From Vicia villosa (lineage: Eukaryota > Streptophyta > Magnoliopsida > Fabales > Fabaceae): a stretch of DNA of 64,000 nucleotides. Both the position numbers and the translations under genes were made by a program. The notes beneath the pieces are model-generated. The model had not been told where the DNA came from, did not search any database, and worked only from the letters and a program-made list of their open reading frames with translations. The stretch is from assembly GCF_029867415.1 (NCBI RefSeq), contig NW_026705156.1:1-64000 (forward strand), given 5' to 3'. Positions 25,101-36,200 of the stretch are shown one piece after another. Positions within the stretch are counted from its first letter, which is position 1, and each line of letters begins with the position of its first letter.

Positions 25101-25480
25101 TTGTAGGATTAAGTCTCTGTTGTGGTTGAACTACTAGTTTGAATTCTTTCTCAAGTTTGATTTTACACTTATAGTAAGATGGACTATTCCCTTCAAGTCA
25201 GAAACTTTCAATCCAAGTGCTTCTTTATTAACTCTCAATATTCTCATGATATTTTCTTATTGAAACTTAGATAAGGATTTATTAGTTATAGCTAGTTTCA
25301 TTTGTTAGTCACTCGAGAAATTAAACTTTAAATGTAAAGGGAGCTCTTTCAATTCAAGAATATTAGATTTTTTAGTTTCTGCTTGTTCTAGGATCTTTTC
25401 TATTTTCACTAGAATCTTCAATCTCTCTTAATATTTTCTCTACTTTGAATGCTTTAAATCGACGCAGACACTCTTCGACT
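25101..25480 (-). pseudogene. Weak continuation of gypsy polyprotein relic
   Basis: Left of the protease-region frame. Minus-strand translation shows coding-like pieces such as the EVEECLRRFKA words near 25440-25490, broken by stops. No domain is clear and the extent is uncertain. Confidence 0.3.
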
Positions 25481-25882
25481 TCATTGTCTTTCGATAGACA
25501 ACACCGGTGACTCACTTTGAGGTAATTCCTTAACTACCTCTTCAACTTCATCAACATGATAACATTGAATATTTTCTTTATGATGTCGCATTGCTTCAAA
25601 CACATTGAAAGTTATATGTTTATTATTAAATCTCGGTATAAGTTCTCCAAATTCCACAACAATGAAAGCTCCATTTGTTGCACACAAAAAACTTTCCATA
25701 AGTAAAGTTACTTCGACATCTTCATCCATTTTTAAAATAACAAAACTTATTAGGAATAATAAATTATCCACTTTAACTAACACATCTTCAAACACAACAT
25801 AAGGATAAGTGATTGATCTACCTGATAATGTGAGAGTTATCTTTGTTGATCTGGCATCACCACAATTAAAATTCTTCTTCAT
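25481..25882 (-). pseudogene. Ty3/gypsy (Athila-like) protease-region fragment
   Basis: A 133-residue open frame. It carries the stretch STKITLTLSGRSITYPYVV followed by EDVLVKVDNLLF, FVILKMDED, and LIPRFNNKHITFNVFEAMRH. This succession is typical of the retropepsin-to-RT linker region of plant gypsy polyproteins (Athila/Tat type). Expected residues of the LLGRPFL-type segment are altered (LLMESFL), so it is a decayed copy. No upstream gag or downstream RT follows in frame. It abuts the 3' end of the LINE relic on its right. Confidence 0.65.
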
Positions 25883-25893
25883 ATTTTTTAAAC

Positions 25894-28760
25894 AAAAAGG
25901 AGGATTATATTAATAATCAAACAAAAAGGAATACAAGAGACACAAGAGGGGGACCAAGCCAAAACCTCTTAAGTACAAAGCCTAAGCCTATGGGTACCCG
26001 CCTTATCTAACAAGTAATCCGGTCTAATATCTCCATGCACAGAATTAAACCAAGTGAAGTTTTTGCTTTTAAACTTGATATTAGCCAGGATATCTGCATA
26101 AAAATTGGCCTCTCTAAAGATATACGAGATAATAAAATCAATTCTAAGAGTATACACCCAACACGTAAGCCAACGAAATTTGAGAATCCAAGGCACCAAA
26201 TAAACATGCGCAAAAGCCTTCACCACTAACATACAGTCTGTTTCCAGCCATAATTTAGACCAATCCAGCTGCTTGGCCTTTTCAATAGCTAAGATTGTTG
26301 CCATGAATCCTACAACTACTGAATTTTCAGGGCTTAAAAACAAACTAAAGTTAAACAAATGGTTAGCATTATCATCCCTGAACAGGCTCCCACAAGAAGC
26401 CAAGAGCGGATTACCCGAAGCAACCCCATCAATGTTGCATTTAATCCAACCTCGAGCAGGCGGACACCAAAGAACTTCCACAGCGGACAAAGGCTTACGG
26501 GGATGGATGCCTATGTCAAAGGCTTTAAGCATAGAGAAGCACCTCAGAGAGTTATTAGCCTTTTTAGAAGTTAAATTTCCCACCAATTTAGCCTTGGCAG
26601 CAATATGGGAGATGCAGTGCTTCCAATGAGTAGCATTGTTGTCAAATTAGAGTTTGTTTCTTGTCTGCAAAATTTGGTAAAAAGAGTAGACTATGATTGC
26701 TTTGATAACTGAAAGGGCTTGAGGGTTCCATGATTCTTCTAATATCTTGAGGCAGTCTGCCATGTTGTTGATTGGGTAAGACAATTGAAGCCTCCCACAA
26801 AGCCAAAGCCAAATTTCATTGCAAATTTGCACGAGAAGAACATATAGGTAGCTGTTTCAGCAGCTTCTTGGTAAAGAGAGCAGGTAGAAGGAAAAGATAA
26901 ACCACATAGAGTTATATTTTCATCAGTGGATACGCGATTGTGCAAGATTTTCCACACGAGCATAGGGTGTCCTGGAGCTGAGTCTTTGTCCCAGGGGAAG
27001 TGAGAGCATTTCTCTGTCCATGAAGTCTTAGTGATCATGTTGTAGGCATGTTTAATGGAAAGCATTCCACATTCCACATTCCTCCAAACCAAAGCATCCT
27101 CAAAATCCAATTCAGCCACAGAGAAGGAAGAGATGAAGGATAGAAGACTATGTAAAGCAAGCTAAAAGTTGGCATGCAGTGACCAGGAGCTATTGTTCCA
27201 ATAATCAGCAACACGGTTCTTAAGGCTAGAGTGATTTTTTTCTGGAATTTTGTATTTGAAGGCCAGGATTGCACCAGCACAATTGTCCAACCCGAAGTTA
27301 ATTTTCCTTCCATTTCCAATCACCCAAGTGCAATTGTCCATTACCTTGTCATAGACATCCTTGAAGCCTTTCCAAAGAGAGGACTTGATGGAGTACTTGA
27401 TAATTTTGTTGCCTCTTTTCACCCTAGCTGCTAGAAGAGTAGCCCAGGATTGGTTCTGGTTGAGGAAATGTCAGCACAAGTGAATGTTAGTAGCTATGTT
27501 GTAGTGCTTCAAAGAGATGATGCCAAGGCCTCCTTCAGATTTCTTAGAGCAACATTTCTTCCAAGCAACTGTAATAAGCTTTTTTTTTCACATTGCCACT
27601 CCAAATGAAATTTCTCATCCATTTGTCAATGCTTTTGATGATACTTGTTGGCCAGTTGTAAATGGTGATGCAGTGCACCATCATACTGTGTATCACAGTC
27701 TTGACCATCATGACCCTACCCGCCATAGACAACAATTTTGCTTTCCATGTAGCCAGTTTAATCTTGATGTTATCTGCTAGAAAATTGAAATGTTTAGCTT
27801 TAGGTTTACCAGTGAAAATGGGAACTCCTAGACAAATAAAAGGAGGAAAAGCTTTAGTAAAGCCTATGATATCTGCAAGCCTACAGTGTCTTTTCAGAGA
27901 CATGCCCCCTGCATAAATAATAGACTTTGTTGAGTTGCAAATCTGCCCAGAACATTGTGCATATTCCTTCAGAAGTATGGAAATTACAGTTAGAGACTTT
28001 GTATCCCCCCTGCAGAAGATCATGATGTCATCAGCAAATAATGTATGAGAAGGAACTTTGCAAATTTTAGTGGCTTGAATGAGATTCATCTGGTTGGAGT
28101 TCACAAGCTCAGTTATGCCTCTGCTTAAGAAATCCTCAACCGAACAGAAAAGGAGGGGTGAGAGAGGATCCCCTTGCCTAACACCATTAGAACATTTGAA
28201 ATATCCTACTTGCTTACCATTGAAATTTGAAACCAATAGAAATATTAGCAAAGTTGAGAATAGTGTGTATCCAAGAGCAAAATTTATGACTAAAGCCAAA
28301 AGCATTTAGAGTTTTGAGAATGAAATCCCAATTAAGATAGTCAAAAACTTTAGAAATGTCAATTTTAAGAGCTACATTTCCACTGAAACTTTTATTGCCT
28401 AGAAGATTTATAGCCTCAAAAGTTAGGCATATTCCATCTTTAATGTTCCTACCAACAATGAAACCTTTTTGCTCTGTTGAAATAATATTAGAGGAAAAAG
28501 TAGTAGATAGTTTGTCAGCTAAGATTTTTGAAATGAGTTTATATTTAAAGTTTGCCATAACAATTGGTCTGAAGTGACCAATACTATTAGCCTTTTTAAT
28601 TTTAGGAAGTATGATAAGAGTATTGCATTAAAGTTGGGAAGAATCATTCCCTGCAAAAAGAATTGATTAGCATTGTCTGCTACTAGATTAGAGAGTGCGT
28701 GCCTTAACTTAAACTTACTGATGGAGAAAAAAATAGTAAGTTTCAATTGAATTGATAGCT
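25894..28760 (-). pseudogene. L1-type LINE relic (ORF2: RT, zf-RVT, RNase H), 5' truncated
   Basis: Minus-strand pieces in correct order: RT start (28746-28214, with STEQKGFIVGRNIKDGI and DISKVFDYLNWDFI), RT core (28305-27544, with NGVRQGDPLSPLLF and the catalytic FADD at about 28027-28038), connection and zf-RVT-like region (27422-26739, with FPWDKDSAPGHPMLVWKILH), and a non-LTR RNase H domain (26586-25969, with WIKCNIDGVASGNP and LWLETDC). Several frameshifts and stops separate the pieces. The endonuclease is absent. The 3' end is near 25894 with a short A run (TTTAAAAAA on the minus strand), against the gypsy relic. Confidence 0.8.
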
Positions 28761-28833
28761 ATCTAAGGACATTTTGACAAAAAAAAAATATTAATTTAAA
28801 CAATCATTACTTATCTTACCATTAAAAGTAATA

Positions 28834-28979
28834 CTACCTCCGTTCCTCTTTATAAGAGACAAGTCATTTTTTAGATTCATTGAATAACTAATGTATTTGG
28901 TCTCTTTATAGGCTAGATACATTGATTATTCAATGAATCTAAAAATTGAATTTTCTCTTATAAAAAGGAACGGAGGTAG
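28834..28979. mobile_element. Stowaway-like MITE (146 bp)
   Basis: Terminal inverted repeats CTACCTCCGTTCC / GGAACGGAGGTAG match the CTCCCTCCGT-type ends of Tc1/mariner Stowaway MITEs. A TA dinucleotide flanks both sides (28832-28833 and 28980-28981). The interior is almost palindromic: TTTAGATTCATTGAATAA is mirrored by TTATTCAATGAATCTAAA. Non-coding. Confidence 0.85.
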
Positions 28980-29157
28980 TATTTATTTATCGTTCGGTAA
29001 AATTCCGCATTATCAATAATTTCTTTTCCTTAAGTAAAGAAAATAATTTAGATTTATAATTAAAATTCTTTTTTTTCTAAAATAAAAATTTAAAAGTTAA
29101 ACAGTACTGTTTTTATGCATGCCTTCAAAATAGGAACTACTGCTGTTTTTTCACATG

Positions 29158-29160
<3 letters not shown>

Positions 29161-29248
<88 letters not shown>
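29161..29248. repeat. (TA)44 microsatellite
   Basis: Uninterrupted TA dinucleotide run, about 88 bp. Confidence 0.98.
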
Positions 29249-29249
<1 letters not shown>

Positions 29250-29777
29250 TGCGATACCATATTGGAACCATAGAGATGCCCCGTACTCTCCTCGGGTAAG
29301 CCCTTTTGAAGCTGAGAGGGAATAGCACTTATAAGATATTGCCAGCTAGTTTCAATGGAATGAACCCGAAATCTTTCTGAAAGGTCATTGATGGCCTTTC
29401 AAAGGCGAAAAACCTGGTCAGTCCAGAATGGTTTGAGTCACAGTACGCAGATCCATCTCGTACAGAACAGGTAGCGGTGGAAGCCAACTTCCGGATTGAT
29501 TGGCACACTCTTAACATCATCAAGAAGCGGCGGTCTTGGTTTTGGAGAATGCTTTGGGGTGAACCCCCTCCTGTCTCTAATAAAAGCCGCTAGGAAAAGC
29601 TCTTTCTTCAGGGGTTGGGGCATTTCCTAACAGGTTTGTCCTGGGGAACTTTCGATCTGGCCCTTCCTTTTCATCTGTCTTCTGCCACCAAGTGCGATCT
29701 TGTGCTATACTCCGGTGATCTCTTTCCTACCGAGGCACGCAAACCCCCATCGTGTCCCAGATCACATTCCGTAAATC

Positions 29778-29780
<3 letters not shown>
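29249..29780. other. Organelle-like insert between two TA arrays (possible mitochondrial DNA)
   Basis: About 530 bp with clearly higher GC than the flanks and no TE signature. Wording such as CAATGGAATGAACCCGAAATC and AAGCCGCTAGGAAAAGCTC looks like plant mitochondrial intergenic DNA, but this is an impression without a database match. The small frames here run partly into the TA array and look non-coding. It is bounded by long TA runs on both sides. Confidence 0.4.

Positions 29781-29864
<84 letters not shown>
29781..29864. repeat. (TA)42 microsatellite
   Basis: Uninterrupted TA run of about 84 bp. Confidence 0.98.
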
Positions 29865-29867
<3 letters not shown>

Positions 29868-29880
29868 AGTTTAAAGGTAG

Positions 29881-30035
29881 TGCACTGACAGTGTAAACTA
29901 ATTTTACACATTCAACCAATCAAAATTCTTATACCTACCATGTCATATTAGTTTTTTTAAAATTAAAATTGTGTTTTAATTGGATACATGATTGTGATTG
30001 GTTGACATTGTAAAAATATTTTACACTGTCAGTGC
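29881..30035. mobile_element. MITE with perfect 17-bp inverted ends (155 bp)
   Basis: The left end TGCACTGACAGTGTAAA and right end TTTACACTGTCAGTGCA are perfect inverted repeats. The inversion extends imperfectly inwards (TTCAACCAATCA / TGATTGGTTGACA-like). The type is common in legume genomes. I could not settle the target duplication, so the superfamily is left open. Confidence 0.8.
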
Positions 30036-30436
30036 ATATTCCTTTTTCTCATATATATAAATACTAGTAATAAATAATAATCAGATTGAGAACCATTTCT
30101 TAAAATGAGGGACTGCCACTTTGCATGGTCATTGAATAAGGGACATATTCATTGATGTTGTTGACTTGGACAGAAGTATCTGCATCATTAATAAATCGGT
30201 TCTATTTTCCTAAAGCTAATAATTTCTTATGGATAGACATCATAAGAATCTAACTTCTAAAGCAAGTTTTGATACAGTAACTATTTGGTCATTAGTTTCA
30301 ATCATAAATGGATAGAAAAGAATCTCATACTACAAATGATTATTTGATTATAAAGATATTGATAGAGGTTTTACTTCAACAAGCTTATATGATTGAATCA
30401 TTGACTAACTAATGCACTAAATTGATCTATTTGCTT

Positions 30437-30680
30437 ACATCATCTCTATATTTTCTTTTAGTTCTTCTGAGATGTGGAACACTTAGAATTCTCAAACTTT
30501 ATCATTCAGATGGAACTAATAAATTTACCCACGAATGTTTACTTCTTTTCAACCAAACAGCGGGGCTTTTAGTAGACTCGATTGGATTTTGATTTCTAAT
30601 GGATGGGGGAATCATTTGAGTGATGTGTTCCAATGAACTCTTTCTAGAGATGTTTTTGGTCATTGTTCAATTATCTTTAT
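30437..30680 (+). pseudogene. LINE endonuclease-region relic, left part
   Basis: Plus-strand translation gives broken stretches such as EFSNFI, MELINLPTN and LDWILISNGWGNHLSDVF, in the order found near the C-terminus of the LINE APE-type endonuclease. It is cut at 30680 by the tandem MITE pair and continues after 31810. Confidence 0.55.
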
Positions 30681-31251
30681 GAGTGTGTTCGGATGACACA
30701 ATTAAGAATTTTCAAGAAATTTAAAATTCTAAGCAATTCAAATGATTCAATTGAAATTCATTCAATTTTAAATTCTTTTGTTTGGATGAAGTATTAAAAT
30801 GATTCATTGTTAAATTTTTTGGTCATTTTCATCAATTTTAAAACTTTTGGGCCAAATTTAAAATATGAAAAATAGAGACTAATTTGCAATTTTTGAAAAA
30901 TTTAAGGGACCATTTTGTAAATTTAGAAAAATATTAGGGACTTATTTGCAATTTTATGAAAATATTTGGGATAAATTTATAATTTTAACAAAATATAAGG
31001 ATCATTTTACAAATTTAGAAAAATTAATAATAAACAACTTAACACTCAAGTTATGGAGCAATTTCAAATTCTTTACTTTTTGGTGTCATTTGAAATTCTT
31101 TAAATTTAATTTGAATAAATTACTTCATAAATTTACATCATTTTAACAATTTTCCATATTTTTTATCCAAACAATAAATTTTGATCAAATTATTTTCAAT
31201 TCCCTCAAAAAATTACTTTCCCTCATTAAAATGCTCCATCCAAACACACTC
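30681..31251. mobile_element. Tourist/Harbinger-like MITE, copy 1 of a tandem pair
   Basis: The ends GAGTGTGTTCGGATG and CATCCAAACACACTC are inverted repeats. The interior is AT-rich with repeated GGACCAATTTGCAATTTT-like words. It is directly followed, after TAA, by a second copy in the same orientation. The TIR wording fits PIF/Harbinger-derived MITEs. Non-coding. Confidence 0.65.
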
Positions 31252-31254
31252 TAA

Positions 31255-31810
31255 GAGTGTGTTTGAACGAGGTAATTTGAAATTTTAAAGGAATTTAAAA
31301 TTCAAAACAATTCAAATGATTCAATTGAAATCTATTCATTTTTAAATTATTTTATTTGGATGAAATATTAAGATAATTCATTGTTAGATTTTTGGGGTCA
31401 TTTTTCTAAAATTTAAATTTTTTGGACCAAAATAAAAAATAAAAAAGTTGGGGTTAATTTGCAATTTTTAAAAATTTGAAGGACCAAATTGTAAATTTAA
31501 AAATTATTAAGGACCAATTTGCAATTTTTAAAAATATTTGGAGTCAATTTTATAATTTTTGAAAATATAAAGACCAATTTGTAAAATTTGAAGAAATAAT
31601 TGTAACAAATACATTTTAAAGAATATGGGAGGAATTTCAAATTTTTTGGTTTGTAGTGTCATTTCAAAATGATTAAATTTAACTTAGATAAAATACTCCA
31701 TAAATTTTCATCGTTAATTGTGTATCCAAACAATAAACTTAGTACAAATCATTTTAAATTGCGTTAAAACATTACATTACCTCATTAAAATTCTTCATCC
31801 AAACTCAATC
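31255..31810. mobile_element. Tourist/Harbinger-like MITE, copy 2 of a tandem pair
   Basis: Begins GAGTGTGTTTGAACGAGG and ends CATCCAAACTCAATC. It is flanked by TAA on both sides (31252-31254 and 31811-31813), matching the 3-bp duplication of Harbinger elements. It is co-linear with copy 1 (ACAATTCAAATGATTCAATT is shared exactly) but considerably diverged from it. Confidence 0.65.
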
Positions 31811-32050
31811 TAAAAATGCTAATCAGATTTGGGGTCCTAAATTTTTCAAATTCAATAATTATTGGTTATTTCCCGCTAGCTTTCCTAAGCTAGTTCATTC
31901 TACCTAGAATGGTTTAGAGATCCAAGGCTAAAAAACTTTTGTTTTGTTGGAGAAGTTAAAAGTTGTCAAAGTGATTTCAAAAGCTTGGAATAACCATGTG
32001 TTTGGTAATCTTGACACTCATACTGATAGTTTTAACTAAAATACATCAAC
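31811..32050 (+). pseudogene. LINE endonuclease/linker relic, right part
   Basis: Resumes the relic split by the MITE pair: translation shows NQIWGPKFFKFNNYWL, FVLLEKLKVVKVISKAW and NNHVFGNLD. This is the segment between endonuclease and RT in plant LINEs. One stop codon interrupts it. RT does not follow. Confidence 0.6.
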
Positions 32051-32100
32051 CCTTAATTATTATTATAAAAATCTTCCACATAATAATAATAATAATAAAA

Positions 32101-32166
<66 letters not shown>

Positions 32167-32370
32167 TTCGTACTATTATTTTAATTTATTTAATTTTTAA
32201 TTAAAAAACTAATGCTCTCAAACTCGGCTATTTTAATCATTATTTAATTACCAAAATACTTTTATAATATTCAAAATAACTAAAATAGCATAAATCATCA
32301 ATTTGGACCAAATAGCACACAAATCATTCCTAATATTTAAATAAAATATTAAAATTAAAGAAAAGAAAAT
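32051..32370. other. AT-rich spacer with microsatellite
   Basis: No gene seen. It contains a short AAT run, an A run and a (TA)26 microsatellite (32110-32161), then AT-rich sequence leading into the copia relic. Confidence 0.8.
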
Positions 32371-32871
32371 AGGGTTGTTATAGCTCACTCAGAAAGAAGG
32401 AGTCGAGTTTAATTATGTGTTCTCACCTATTGCGAAACATATTTCCGTTAGAATGTTGTTAGCCATGGTAGCTATGTTCGACTTAGAAGTTGAACAGGTG
32501 GATGCGTTGTTAGCCATGGTAGCTATGTTCGACTTAGAAGTTGAACAGGTGGATGCGAAGACCGCTTTCTAGTATGGTGATCTAGATGAAACAATCCAGA
32601 GATGAGGTAACCAGAAGGGTATGCAGAAACGCGAAAGGAAGATTATGTGTGCAAGCTGAATAGGTCGTTATACGGCCTGAAACAATCTCTTTGTCAATGG
32701 AACATGAGATTTGACTAGTTCATGGCACACATAGCTTCCACTAGGAGTCAGTTTGACCACTGTGTTTACTTTAGATTTTGACTTGGAAATTCACTTGTTA
32801 TTTTGTTGCTTAATGTGCATGATATTTTCATAGCAAGCAACAGTGTTGAGGATGTAATGAAGGTGAAGGCT
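32371..32871 (+). pseudogene. Tork-like copia RT relic, first segment
   Basis: Broken RT reading: EFNYVFSPIAKH, LLAMVAMFDLEVEQVDA (twice), then a region equivalent to CKLxRSLYGLKQS and QFDHCVYFRF with several stops. The protein order matches the copia at the right end of the window. A perfect 51-bp in-frame duplication lies at 32456-32506 and 32507-32557. The relic is cut at 32871 by the young copia element and resumes at 38172. Confidence 0.75.
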
Positions 32872-33119
32872 TATTGGAGTATAGTCTTTCACTAGCTTAT
32901 CCTTTATATACGATTGTTATACTTTTGGTTGGTAGTTATAATTCTGTTAGCCTACGTGTCCATTGTTTAGTGGCTAACTATATTACTTTGGATAACCTGT
33001 ATATAAACAATGACTCTACTCTGAATAAAATAATCAGCTTTCACTTCTTCTTCTTCTTTACCTTCTATTTCCATTTTCCTTTTCTGTTGCAAGATGAGAT
33101 CAGAGATCCATCTCTAACA
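32872..33119 (+). repeat. 5' LTR of the young copia
   Basis: 248 bp. It starts TATTGGAG and ends CTCTAACA, so the usual TG start is TA here (and in the 3' copy). A TATA box (TATATAAA, 33000-33007) and a downstream AATAAAATAAT polyadenylation-like signal are visible. Confidence 0.92.
33000..33007 (+). promoter_or_regulatory. LTR TATA box
   Basis: TATATAAA in the R-proximal part of the LTR, about 110 bp upstream of the LTR end. An identical copy lies in the 3' LTR at about 38052-38059. Probable Pol II promoter of the element. Confidence 0.5.
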
Positions 33120-33137
33120 TGGTATCATTCGCGGTGA
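33120..33137 (+). promoter_or_regulatory. Copia primer-binding site (initiator-Met type)
   Basis: TGGTATCA begins immediately after the LTR end. These first eight bases match the initiator tRNA-Met complement used by most plant copia elements. The following bases (TTCGCGG) depart from the usual form. Confidence 0.6.
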
Positions 33138-33208
33138 CGATCAACCACGCTTCCCCCTAAAAACCCAATCACTCGTCGCTCTTTCTTCTTCGTCTTCAAG
33201 ATTCACTC

Positions 33209-36200
33209 ATGGATTCTGATGATCAACAAGGTTCTGTGATCAAAGGCACAACGCAAAATCAAGATTTGGCGGCCATTTTTGCTTCGTCCAAGGGCTCTCA
33301 TTCTTTCGGACCAAAGCTTTCGATCAAGCTTCAGGAGAATAACTATCTCCTCTGGAATCAGCAGGTTGAAGGTGTTATCCTCACTCAGAAGATGCACAAG
33401 ATTGTAGCAAATCCGCAAGTTCCGTTGAAATTCAAGACAGCTCAAGATCGTCTTTCAGGTACAGTTTCTGATGAGTATGAGGCTTGGATTGTTCAAGATC
33501 AAGCTGTGTTTATCTGGCTTCTATCCACGATCTCTGAATCTGTTCTACCTAGGGTTCTTGCGTGCAAACACGCTTTTGAAGTATGGGATAAAATTCTTCA
33601 GTACTTCAATGCCCAGATGAAGGCGAGGATGCGTCAACTGCGTGTGGAGCTGAAATCTACGAAGAAAGGCAATCGCACAGTCACTGAGTATGTGCTTCGC
33701 ATTAAGGCTATTGCTAATTCGCTCCTTGCAGTGGGTGATTCCATTACAGAACAAGACCAAATTGACTCCATCCTTGAAGGTTTACCAGAAGAGTATAACC
33801 CGTTCGTGATGCAAATGTATGGTAGCCCTACCACCCTGAATCTGTGTGATGTTGAGGCGCTTTTATATGTGCAAGAGGCACAGTTAGACAAATTTCGCCA
33901 AGAATTGGCAGCTGCAACAATAGCAGCGAATCTTGCTCATTCAGGACAAGAGAGTCATGGCTCCAGAGGAGCTTACTCTGGTAACCGAGGAAGAGGCAAC
34001 AGATACCCTCGCGGCAGAGGCCGTGGTGGAAGAGGAAGACAGTCAACCGGCACGCGCCCTACATGTCAACTGTGTGGTAAATATGGCCATGCTGTTGCAT
34101 CGTGTTGGCATCGCTTTGATGAGAATTATGCCCCACCAGACAACTCCAACACTCAAGCAAACTCTACTAATAATGCTACTGTGCAGCAAGATAACACTCA
34201 AGATGGTACTCAACCCAATCAGGCCATAGCTATGATGGCTACTACCAAGCATTCTGGTTATACTCAGGAGTACTCTCTCCCTGCTGACTTGGAGTCCCAG
34301 TCATGGTTTGCTGACTCAGGTGCCACTCACCATCTTACTCCCTATGATTTACTTTTGCAGAATAAGAAACCTTATGTAGGATCTAATAGAGTCTTTGTAG
34401 GAAATGGCCAAACCCTCACCATACACTCTATAGGATCCATACACTTTTATTCCAAACTCTTACCCAATTATAAACTAAATTTATTTGATGTGCTTCATGT
34501 TCCATCCATCACTAGGAATCTTCTGTCAGTTTCTAAGTTCTCTAGTGATAATAATGTTATCTTTGAATTCCTCTCTGATAAATGTTTCATTAAATCTCAG
34601 GCTTCTAAGCAACTTCTTGTTGAAGGAGCCCGTGATGCTAATGGATTGTACTCTTTCTCCCAACAATCATTGGAACTCATCAGTCACTCCAGTACACATA
34701 AGAGTTTGTCCCTGCCAGCTTCCATTCAAAGCTATATTGTTTCTAATTCTGCTCCATATGAAAGTGTTAAATGTAATCCTAGCATACTTTGGCACCATAG
34801 GCTAGGTCATGCTAATTTCAATGCTGTTTCTCATATTCTCAAATTGTGTAATATTCATACTTCTAATAAACAAAGTTCATACTTCTGTACTTCTTGTAAT
34901 ATAGGCAAAGCTCATAAAATTCATGCTCCATTAACCAATACTGTGTACAAGAAACCTTTTGATATTGTGTTCACTGATTTGTGGGGGCCTGCACATTTAC
35001 CTTCTAGTACTGGTTTTAAATACTATATTGCCTTTGTAGATGGTCATACTAGGTATACCTGGTTGTATTTTCTAAAGCAAAAATCTGAGGCATTGCAAGC
35101 CTTCAAATTGTTTCATGCTTTTGTTCAGAATCAATTTAATGTCACTATCAAATCTGTCCAATCTGACTTTGGTGGAGAATATAGACCCTTCACTAAGTTT
35201 CTTACTGAACTAGGTATCACACATAGGTTGACATGTCCACATACCTCTCATCAAAATGGGACTGTTGAAAGAAAACACAGACACCTAGTTGAAATGGGCC
35301 TCACTATGTTATCTCACTCATCCATACCACTCTCTTATTGGGATCACAGTTTTGCTACAGCTGCCTATCTGATTAATAGACTCCCTACCACTCCTCTCAC
35401 AAATGGCCTTTCACCCTATTATGCTCTCTATGGGAAACATGCTGATTATACATCCTTAAGAGTATTTGGTTGTTCTTGTTTTCCTCTTCTTAGGCCTTTT
35501 AATAAGAATAAACTTCAACATAGGAGTGCTGAGTGTGTCTACTTAGGGGTGTCTCCCCAGCATAGAGGTTTCAAGTGTCTCAGCCCTGAAGGCAAAATTT
35601 ATATATCCAAGGATGTTACCTTCAATGAACATAGGTTTCCTTACTCTACCATGTTTCCATCTGAGTATAAAACTCAAACTCTCCCTAATAATGGTCCTGG
35701 TACACCTTTGAACAAGAGTTCTCCTTCACCCTGTGTCTTTCAGCCCATATCTCTTCCTACAGTCTTAAACAACAATCAGTATAATGCTACCTCTGTCAGT
35801 CATAACCTAGTTACTCAGTCTGAGCATGCGAGTCCTAATCCTCTCACAAATCCTAATGATGTGTCCTTTACTCACATCTCTCCTACTTTTCATATAAATC
35901 CTCAGCAGTCCAATCAATTGGCTCCCTCAGGCTCTAATATAGCTTTGTCCTTGTCTGCCAAATCTGTGACCAGTCAAGCTCAAAGTCACACTTCTCCCAA
36001 TATCATAGTTGTCCAGTCTGCTACTCCTACACAGCAAAATATTAATCCTAATGCTGGCTGTCTGAGTCCCTTTAACCCTGAGGGTTATGCAGGATCCCCT
36101 GCTCCTAGTCTGTCTAATAGTACAGAGGACAATAATAATAATACTCACAATTGTCCAGAGGACAATGCTATTACCAATATCAATGATGTTCCCACTAGTC

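Noticed and set aside
29615..29919. Open frames with long Tyr-Ile runs
   Set aside because: They are translations of the (TA)n microsatellite.
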